Notes under the pieces: generated by a model | What the model saw: the letters and a program-made list of their open reading frames with translations, nothing else | The model's database searches: none | What the model was told of the DNA's origin: nothing | Made by a program: the position numbers and the translations under genes | Part shown: piece after piece, positions 57,131 through 64,000 of the stretch | Position numbering within the stretch: the first letter of the stretch is position 1 | How the letters are laid out: the number at the start of each line of letters is the position of its first letter | NCBI RefSeq assembly: GCF_019703515.2 | Contig: NC_059358.1 | Location: forward strand, 49,618,594 to 49,682,593 | Direction: 5' to 3' | Origin: Myxocyprinus asiaticus | Taxonomy: Eukaryota > Chordata > Actinopteri > Cypriniformes > Catostomidae | Length of the DNA: 64,000 nt

Positions 57131-58075
57131 CAGGCGCCTGTATGCCTTGAAGTGCCGTTTGTTCACTATGTGGTGTTCTTCCTGACGCGAAGACTCCCAG
57201 AGATGCGCAGTCGAATCGGTGCTTTCCTCCCTGCAGGAGAGGCTGGAGGGGCAGCTGTCCCCCTCCACCCTGAAGGTGTATGTAGCCACCATTTCGGCTC
57301 ATCACGATGCAGTAGATGGTAAGTATTTGGGGAAGCATGACTTGATCATCAGGTTCCTGAGAGGCGCTAGGAGGTTGAATCCCTCCAGACTGTGCCTTGT
57401 CCCCTCGTGGGACCTCTCTGTAGTCCTTCGGGGTCTACAGGGAGCTCCCTTTGAGCCCTTGGAGTCAGCTGAGCTTAAGCCACTCTCTATGAAGACTGCC
57501 CTCCTGACTGCGCTCACTTCCATCAAAAGGGTAGGGGACCTGCAGGCGTTCTCTGTCAGCAAATCGTGCCTGGAGTTCAGTCCGGGTTACTCTCACGTGA
57601 TCCTGAGACCCTGACTGGGCTATGTGTCCAAGGTCCCACGACCCCTTTTAAGGATCAGGTGGTGAACCTGCAAGCGCTGCCCCAGGAGGAGGCAGACCCA
57701 GCCTTGGCGTTTCTGTGTCCGGTGCGAGCTTTATGCATCTATTTGGATCACACGCAGAGCCTTAGAAGCTCCGAACAGCTCTTTGTTTGCTTTGGTGAAC
57801 AGTGGAAAGGAAGTGCTGTCTCCAAACAGAGAATCACCCACTGAGTCATTGACACCATCGCGATGGCATATCAGGCTCAGGACGTGCCACCCCCTGCGGG
57901 GTTACGAGTGCACTCCACCAGGAATGTGGCGGCCTCCTGGGTCCTGGCTAGTGGCGCCTCTTTGGCAGACATCTGCAGAGCAGCGGGCTGGGCAACACCC
58001 AACACCTTTGCGAGGTTCTACAATCTCCGGGTTGAGCTGGTCTCGTCCTGTGTATTGGCAGGCATGAGCAGGTAA
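57115..58075 (+). pseudogene. DIRS tyrosine recombinase
   Basis: This enzyme would insert the circular cDNA without target duplication. The core-binding part includes SPSTLKVYVATISAHHDAVD (near 57265). The catalytic domain shows the first Arg in SIKRVGDLQAFS (near 57525), H-x-x-R in LRVHSTRNVAASWVL (near 57905) and the nucleophile Tyr in TPNTFARFYNLRVEL (near 58020). Breaks: a frame change near 57200, another near 57615 and a stop at 57842 where relatives have Trp. All catalytic residues are visible, but the frame is interrupted. Confidence 0.9.
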
Positions 58076-58594
58076 GTTCCGGGACAGCTGGCCAGGTGTA
58101 CCGCTTGCGCACAGTGCCTTTCCCCTCCCTTGAGGTGAAGACGTGTGCTCTTGACTCTCAGTCGTGTTCACAGATTGTGATCCCTGGATGACTTTCCTCC
58201 TTAGCCCTCTGGCAGTTGAGTTTGCGAAGAAACTCGCTGACCGGCCCAGTACGTGCGCTAATGAGCCCCTGTACTGAGGTAGGTGCTCCACATGTGCTGG
58301 TTCCCTGAAGGCGACCCCATGTGATATCTTCCGCAAAATCATTTCCCTGTCGGCAAACTGCGTCTTCCTTGGGCAGAGGTCCCCCAGCCTCCGGTCACCA
58401 TGCTCTGTAGAAACTCCTCCCCCTTCGGGTAGGACCTACCATGGGACCTCTCCACATGACATACTTCCAACAAGACTCGGTAAAACCATGTGACGTATTC
58501 CACTCAAAATACCCCCCCCCTTTTTGGGGTGTGGTCTCCACGGTGTCTTCCCCTTGGAATCGCCAGTTAAGATAGTTGTGGCATTTTGTATAGG

Positions 58595-58690
58595 GACCCC
58601 TAGTGTCACTACATCGACACAACATCGAGTGAGTGACAGATAGGGAACATTATGGTTACTTTCGTAACCTCCGTTCCCTGATGGAAGGAA
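58595..58690 (-). repeat. DIRS internal complementary region
   Basis: It is complementary to the left terminus and, immediately next to it, to the right terminus, as expected for the template that aligns both ends when the circular intermediate forms. Confidence 0.85.
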
Positions 58691-58764
58691 CGAGACGTTG
58701 TTTCCCTCTTGCCACAATGCTGAACTACCCGCTGAAATGGCCGGGACCTGGTGTCGGCTCCTCA

Positions 58765-58966
58765 GCACAAAACCTGAATGAGTGGTTTAATACCAGCTCC
58801 TTTTATACCCGTATGTCCGGGGGAGCGGCATGCAAATTCCACTTACCAATTCTCATTGGCCTTTTTTCAGAGGTGTTTGGGGCTCCCAAGAGTAACCCCT
58901 AGTGTCACTACATCGACACAATGTCTCGTTCCATCCATCAGGGAACGGAGGTTATGAAAGTATCCA
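58765..58966 (+). repeat. Right inverted terminal repeat of the DIRS element
   Basis: Reverse complement of the left repeat (CTTTTATACCCGTATGTCCG; TAGTGTCACTACATCGACAC), followed by the unique right end TCAGGGAACGGAGGTTATG. Confidence 0.88.
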
Positions 58967-59575
58967 TGACCTTCTTGCATGTAACAGCACTAGTGCAATG
59001 CAGCACTAGTGTATTGATTGTTGTTGTTGTTTGTTGTTGTTAACAAATAAAAATCAAAGAAAATCATGAAAATCTTTACAGACATTAACAGTATGTGTTT
59101 GTTTCCATATTTGTGTACATCAAAATTATGTAGAATGTTATGGATAATAACATAATTTGCTTCAAAATAAACCACTTTCTAATTATATATCATAAATCCT
59201 TTCAATCACAACAGATAGATCTGTGTAAGTTTAATAAGTATAAGTGTTTATTGCTTTTCCCTAACCTCACTTGCCACAGAAACCAGACAGAACAAACAGA
59301 AGTGAAATGTGGGCCTCTGGCACAGGATGAGTAATATTTCAGTGTCTACATAAAGAGACACTGTGGCCACATTCATACAGCAGCAGAACACTGTTGTCAG
59401 TCCTGTATTTGAGTGATTAAAACAGTTTGTACATGTGCTATCAGGGACCGCATTCTATAACTGAACTGGCACTCATACATTTTCAGGACTCACAACTTCA
59501 TTTTCGGCAAACCCATGCTGTGTGAACAAAACCGCACTGGATAACTAACCCCCCACTGAACATCGTGTCAGTCTG
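58967..59575. other. No gene; (TTG)n at 59018-59042
   Basis: AT-rich DNA with a short GTTGTT microsatellite. No coding or structural feature was recognised. Confidence 0.5.
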
Positions 59576-59893
59576 AGATTACATAAAGAGACAGAAGCAA
59601 TTGAGACAGCCTAAATAGATAGAAGAACTGTGGCAAATTCTCCAAGAAGCTTGGAACATCCTATCTGCCAACAACCAAAGAAAACTGTGTCCAGGTGTAC
59701 CTAGGAGAATTGGTGCTGTTTTAAAGGCAAAGATGGTCACACCAAATATTGATTTAGCTTTTTTTATGTTTACTGGACTTTGTATGACATTAAGTGATAA
59801 ATGAAAACTATTTATGTAATTATTTTTGAAGACATCCTCACTATGCACCATTTTTCACAAGTGCCTAAAACTTTTGCACATTACTGTATATAT
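59576..59893 (+). pseudogene. Tc1-like transposase C-terminus and 3' inverted repeat
   Basis: One frame reads DYIKRQKQLRQPK, a stop, then IEELWQILQEAWNIL, VPRRIGAVLKAKMVTPNID and a stop near 59800. The pattern W-x-x-I-x-x-E...PRR...AV-x-KAK is the end of a Tc1/mariner DDE transposase. The element's terminus follows: AAGTGCCTAAAACTTTTGCA and CATTACTGTA. The 5' part, including the catalytic triad, is absent. Confidence 0.78.
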
Positions 59894-60994
59894 TTAGTGT
59901 ATTAATGTTATTGTTTGATTGAATTACTTGCTATATACTGTATGTGATCATTTTCATATCAAAGGAGTAAACAATCATAAATAATATGGTTTATTTCTTG
60001 TACGATGACCAGCAATATGTTTTTTGGTCATTGATCAGGTGTCCAGGAATTTTCCAGGGCCAAGATGGCAATCCTACGCAGCTGTTATTCCTCCATTGCA
60101 TAAACGTTTTGCTTGCACAATTAAACGAATCAATTCACAAACTCACCATTTTTGTTCTCTGTTGCTTTGGCTTATTCCCAGATGTTCCACAATTGCTGCT
60201 GTGTTAAATTCCTTTGCAACTTCTTGCAACCTTGCACTGCTATCCTAGGGATTTCCTCTCTTGCGTCATGCCCCAGGATTTCCCCAGCGCTCCTACACAT
60301 GTCCACTCTTAACTAGTAAGGACGCAGCTTGTTTGCATGTTTTTAAGCCACATTCTCTGGCAGAAATGTAGGTGTGTTAAACAGCTTTCTTATAATGTCC
60401 CTTAAACAGTTCTAGAATCCTTCTGCAATCTTCTGGAATATGCTATTTCCTTAAGTGCACATATACAGGGCCAATGGCTCATTCTGTTAAATGGCAATTG
60501 AAGCTGATTCTGCAGATTGCATCTGGATCTGGTCATAAGGACCTGATGGTACGTGTCCACTGGAGCAGACACTCAACATCGTTCACAATTCTAGGGAGCT
60601 GGCACTTTCGGGCATGTTTGTAGTAGTAAAGTGAGTGTGTTTTGTCTATCATTGTTTTCAGTACACGAGCAATAATATAATTGCCTATGTGTGTAGTTAC
60701 AGTTGGAAAGATGCCAGCTGTATTTCCCAAAGCCCAAAGTGTATAAACAGTGTTGATTTTTTTTACACATTTGCTTTTTACACAAAGAATGCTTGCAGAC
60801 ATCATTTGAAGTCTGTTTGAACTTATTATCGCCAGATTTTGAAGGGCTCAAAGTGGCAGGTGCCTGGCATTTTCCGCTCCTCGTTTGCATAAAGCTAAAA
60901 ATGTTCGACTTTTTCTGATGCTTTCAGCTGCTGTCCACACTTGCTCTGCTCCAATGTTAATCCCACAATGCACCTTGTGAGTCGAGCTAAACCA
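59894..60994. other. Unassigned, non-coding
   Basis: No gene is recognised. The segment 60540-60960 has a mixed composition with ACGTGTCCACTGGAGCAG and may be the remnant of a DNA transposon, but no pair of ends was found. Confidence 0.4.
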
Positions 60995-60999
60995 GACTA

Positions 61000-61438
61000 T
61001 GTCAGGTGTATTTTGTTGATTCATGTCTTTTATTTTGAAATTCTAGTTCCTGGTTCATGTCATGTGTTCCTGTTTCCCTTGTCATGTGATTTCTGTTTTC
61101 CCTCAATGTTCTTGTGTCATGTTTTCATTGGGTTATTGTTTAATTAGCTTGTTATGAGTTCTGTTTGTTCATTGGTGTATGTTCTCCCATGTCTTGTATT
61201 TAAGCCCTCATGTTTTCATTGTCTAGTTGTCAAGTATTGAATGTGATGAATGTGTTTGGTATGCTGTAGCCATAGTCAAGCCATAGTCAAGTCAAGTTTA
61301 GTCCTTGTTCATGTTTGTTTTGTATTTAACGTTTCTAGTTAGGGTTTTTTGGGTCATGTTTGTAAATAAACTGCACTTGGGTTCTTCATCTTTACTATTT
61401 CGTCATTGCCATCATTGTCAGCAGCCAACAACGTTACA
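61000..61438 (+). repeat. 5' LTR of the gag-only element
   Basis: It begins TGTCAGGTGTATTTTG and ends CGTTACA. It contains TATTTAAG-type promoter sequence (CTTGTATTTAAGCCC, near 61195) and AATAAA (near 61366). Confidence 0.92.
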
Positions 61439-61454
61439 GAATACTTGACCAACC

Positions 61455-62611
61455 ATGGACCCAGCAGTTTTACTTCTGCACCTACGTCAGGGGAATCGTC
61501 CCCTGGAGGACTATGTTGAGGACTTCTGTGGTCTAGCCAGCCAGGTGGACTTTAATGAGGTTGCCCTCAAAGCCTGTTTTAGATTTGGTCTGAATGAGTC
61601 CATTTCTTTTTTGATGCCTGGCGGTCGCAGTTCCCTCAGCCTGGCTCAATATATCGACCTCGCCCTACGGTTCATTGGTTCCCCGTTCACTGTGGGGGAG
61701 GCGGATGCCGAGCCAGAGTTCCACGTCATGACCGCCGCCGAGCCAGAGTTCCACGTCATGGCCACCGCCGAGCCAGAGTTCCACGTCATGGCCGCCGCCG
61801 AGCCAGAGTTCCACGTCACATCAACACCTCAGCCTGCTCCATGCCACGTCACTGCAACGCCTCAGCCTGCTCCATGCCACGTCACTGCAACGCCTCAGCC
61901 TGCTCCATGCCACGTCACTGCAACGCCTCAGCCTGCTCCATGCCACGTCACTGCAACGCCTCAGCCTGCTCCATGCCACGTCACTGCAACGCCTCAGCCT
62001 GCTCCATGCCACGTCACAGCAACGCCTCAGCCTGCTCCATGCCACGACCCTCCGAGCCCTGGACTTCGCCTTGGCCTGTCGGTCCCTAGACATTGCCTCA
62101 GCTCGGCGTTCCCTCGGCTCCACTACGGTCCTTCAGCCTGTCGGCTGTGCTGGGTTCCCTCGTCCCTCCGGCTCCTCCTTGGTCTGTCGGTCACCTGGCT
62201 CCGCTTTGGCTCTCCGATCCTCTGGCTGCACCTCGTCCCTCTGATCTGTCAGCTTCACCGGGGACCTCCTTCCCTACGGCTCCGCCTTGGTCCTCAGCTC
62301 CACCGGCTCCACCTCAGTCTTCCGATCCCTCAGCTCCACCTTGCTCCTCCGAGCCTCCAGCACCGCCTTGGTCCTCCCTGCCATCGGCTCCACCCTGGCC
62401 CTTCGAGTCTTCGGCTAATCTCCAGGCACCACATTCCATGGCTCTGCCCCTCGAGCCTCTCACGGCTCCACCTTCCATGGCTCTGCCCCTCGAGCCTCTC
62501 ATGGCTTCACCCCCCACGGACTTTGCCTTGGTCCCATGCCCCTCGCCCTTTCTTGCCATGCCACGCCCCACACCTCAAGACACCCCCCCCCAGCTCCCTA
62601 CAGAACTTTGA
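61455..62611 (+). CDS. Retrotransposon gag-like protein with tandem peptide repeats
   Basis: ATG 61455 starts a capsid-like segment (LRQGNRPLEDYVEDFCGLAS, ACFRFGLNESISFLMPGG, LAQYIDLALRFIGSPF) typical of gag in fish LTR elements. Four 11-residue units with AEPEFHVM and about seven of TATPQPAPCHV follow (61710-62045). Beyond about 62090 this frame stays open to 62702 but becomes Leu/Arg-rich, while another frame becomes Pro-rich (APPWSSAPPAPPQSSDPSAP) and stops at 62611. The Pro-rich frame is probably the original end, implying one frameshift. No zinc knuckle is seen. Confidence 0.75.
61826..62045 (+). repeat. 33-bp tandem repeat in gag
   Basis: About 6.7 near-perfect units of CCTCAGCCTGCTCCATGCCA plus CGTCACTGCAACG. 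The unit length is a multiple of three, so all frames on both strands stay open across it. The antisense and second-frame ORFs here are artefacts. Confidence 0.92.
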
Positions 62612-62682
62612 ATTTATGTCATGTTTTACGTGTTTTGTTTATGTGTTGGGGTGTCAGGAGCCACCCCTTAGTGGGGGGGATA

Positions 62683-63131
62683 TGTCAGGTGTATTTTGTT
62701 GATTCATGTCTTTTATTTTGAAATTCTAGTTCCTGGTTCATGTCATGTGTTCCTGTTTCCCTTGTCATGTGATTTCTGTTTTCCCTCCATGTTCTTGTGT
62801 CATGTTTTCATTGGATTATTGTTTAATTAGCTTGTTATGAGTTCTGTTTGTTCATTGGTGTATGTTCTCCCATGTCTTGTATTTAAGCCCTCATGTTTTC
62901 ATTGTCTAGTTGTCAAGTATTGAATGTGATGAATGTGTTTGGTACGCTGTAGTCAAGTCAAGCCATAGTCAAGTCAAGTCTAGTCTAGTTTAGTCCATGT
63001 TCATGTTTTGTTTTGTATTTAACGTTTCTAGTTAGGGTTTTTTGGGTCACATTTGTAAATAAACTGCGCTTGGGTTCTTCATCTTCACGTCTTCGTCATT
63101 GCTATCATTGTCAGCAGCCAACAGCGTTACA
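62683..63131 (+). repeat. 3' LTR of the gag-only element
   Basis: Same sequence as the 5' LTR except for scattered changes and a short length difference in the AGTCAAGTC repeats near 62955-62985. Confidence 0.92.
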
Positions 63132-63239
63132 GACTACTTCAATCCCTCACTAAAATACGTACAGTAAGTCTAGTTAGTTAGCTCTTCCCCTATGATGACT
63201 ATAAGTGGGCATCCCTGAACAAACTCCCACTCTGAACCC

Positions 63240-63505
63240 CTAAACCCTAACACATTTCAGATGTGCAACTTAGCTCGTAACTCAGATTGCATGGTGGGGG
63301 TTTCCTCTCCTTGGGCAGTGGGTTTAAGCCTTGCGACCTGGCTACCATTGTGATCCTGCTAATGGCTCAATACATCTCCTAATCAGTGAAAAAGTGCTGT
63401 CCAGGTGCTGCAACTGCAGCGTGTCTTTCAGGCCATGCAACTAAGCATCACACGACACTAAAACTGTGGCGAGTTTTCTGTTTAACCATTTTATTTTATG
63501 CCATC
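63240..63505 (+). repeat. Fragment related to the interior of the split-direct-repeat element
   Basis: The block 63385-63475 (GTGCTGTCCAGGTGCTGCAA, TTTCAGGCCATGCAACTAA) resembles 32665-32810 (GTGCTGTACAGGTGCCACAA, TTTCAGGCCCTGCCACTAAA). This suggests a second, partial member of that family. Confidence 0.5.
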
Positions 63506-63515
63506 ACCTATGCCC

Positions 63516-64000
63516 AGTGTTGGGTAACATTACTTTTAAAAGTAACTCGTTAGAATATTGCGTTACTCCTTAAAAAAGTAACTTAATTAAAAGGTTATTT
63601 TTATGGTAAGTAAAGCATTACTTTCATTTTTTAATGCTACCAAAGTGTCATAAAAATAGTTTGTTTCATGAATCAAACTACTTTTTTATTATAAAACAAA
63701 AATGTAGCACATTTTTAGAATCTAAGACATTTTCTCTGCGTACACAATCGATGTAGAACGTTGCTTGGAGTCACTGATCCAGAGTCAGATTTTCTCATCC
63801 CATTCTCCCAGTTACAGGGACCTCTAACACAGCAGTTTGGCTGCATAAGTCAGTGAATTGAGCGAGTATTTCACCCAGTGTATCATGTCATGACCAGTGT
63901 TAGACTAGTCTTATAATCCCTCTGCCTAAACGCGTTTACTGATTTTTTTTTTGTAATGCAGTGTGTATTAACACATGAATCAATCGCGTTTCACTCAACC
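63516..64000 (+). mobile_element. hAT-like repeat starting CAGTGTTGGG, runs off the window
   Basis: CAGTGTTGGGTAACATTACT followed by TAAAAGTAACTCGTTAG is the start of a common fish repeat with a hAT-like terminus. Its second end is not in the window or is degraded. Confidence 0.6.

Larger units (their letters stand above)
56399..58966 (+). mobile_element. DIRS-type retrotransposon, internally deleted
   Basis: A 2.57-kb element with all the structural marks of DIRS: an inverted terminal repeat on the left (56399-56580) and on the right (about 58765-58966), and an internal complementary region at about 58595-58690 that copies, in reverse, the left end (ACATCGAGTGAGTGACAG) joined to the right end (GTAACCTCCGTTCCCTGATG). 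Gag and most of the reverse transcriptase are deleted. Only the 3' end of the polymerase ORF and the tyrosine recombinase remain. No target duplication is expected or seen. Confidence 0.9.
61000..63131 (+). mobile_element. Gag-only LTR retrotransposon
   Basis: Two direct LTRs (61000-61438 and 62683-63131) bracket 1.24 kb that holds only a gag-like gene. The 5-bp target duplication GACTA lies at 60995-60999 and 63132-63136. A purine-rich tract (GTGGGGGGGATA) precedes the 3' LTR. There is no protease, polymerase or integrase, so it would need proteins from another element. By eye the LTRs differ by roughly a dozen substitutions and a few indels, so insertion is fairly recent. Confidence 0.9.

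Noticed and set aside
60540..60960. Harbinger-like DNA transposon
   Set aside because: Some words seemed familiar, but no inverted ends or target duplications could be paired.
61821..62123. Antisense and second-frame ORFs over the gag repeats
   Set aside because: The 33-bp period keeps every frame open. They reflect the repeat, not coding.

Overview
The window looks like an accessory, transposon-packed stretch of a teleost fish genome, probably a cypriniform. The basis is a tRNA-headed SINE of the type I associate with carp-like fishes, several fish-type non-LTR retrotransposons, a DIRS element with inverted repeats, piggyBac, Tc1 and hAT-like debris, and many short inverted-repeat elements. 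I see no convincing host protein-coding gene, rRNA, genuine tRNA gene or CRISPR. Almost every recognisable coding stretch is a decayed transposon protein.

Layout. 1.7-6.0 kb: a plus-strand L1/Tx1-type LINE (copy A), interrupted by a TA-flanked MITE and by a minus-strand decayed two-exon gene whose upstream region has a TATA box and a heat-shock-element match. 6.0-14.6 kb: a second, minus-strand LINE of the same family (copy B) carrying a nested plus-strand L2-type LINE (here 'LINE-alpha', 8691-11692, 6-bp target duplication) and a nested tRNA-SINE (12314-12753, 10-bp target duplication). 14.6-19.2 kb: non-coding DNA with small fold-back elements and one LINE 3' end. 19.2-21.6 kb: the 5' half of a minus-strand Ty3/Gypsy element with a SCAN-like gag. 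22.5-25.3 kb: LINE-alpha copy 2. 28.1-30.4 kb: ORF1 (SGNH esterase-like) and endonuclease of a CR1/L2-type LINE ('LINE-X').

30.4-54.1 kb is a stack of elements that appears to sit inside LINE-X, because the matching reverse transcriptase half reappears at 54.06 kb in the same orientation. The stack contains another Tx1-type L1 ('copy D'). Copy D is split by an element at 30885-37772 with terminal order A1...B1-A2-B2 (121-bp A repeats, 112-bp B repeats). That is the split-direct-repeat architecture of Ngaro/PAT-type tyrosine-recombinase retrotransposons, but here with no visible polymerase or recombinase ORF, a 136-bp minisatellite, and a 1.8-kb solo LTR inserted between A2 and B2. Further inside or beyond copy D are a piggyBac relic, LINE-Z, LINE-Y (itself hit by a TTAA-flanked piggyBac derivative), a second MITE and an inverted LTR copy.

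55-64 kb: LINE-alpha copy 3, a 2.57-kb internally deleted DIRS element retaining both inverted terminal repeats and the internal complementary region, a Tc1-like 3' end, a gag-only LTR retrotransposon with a 5-bp target duplication, and at the edge a fragment related to the interior of the split-direct-repeat element.

The elements do not form a pathway. Their relations are those of successive insertion, which lets many events be ordered in time. Family names rest on recognised motifs and domain order, not on database searches.
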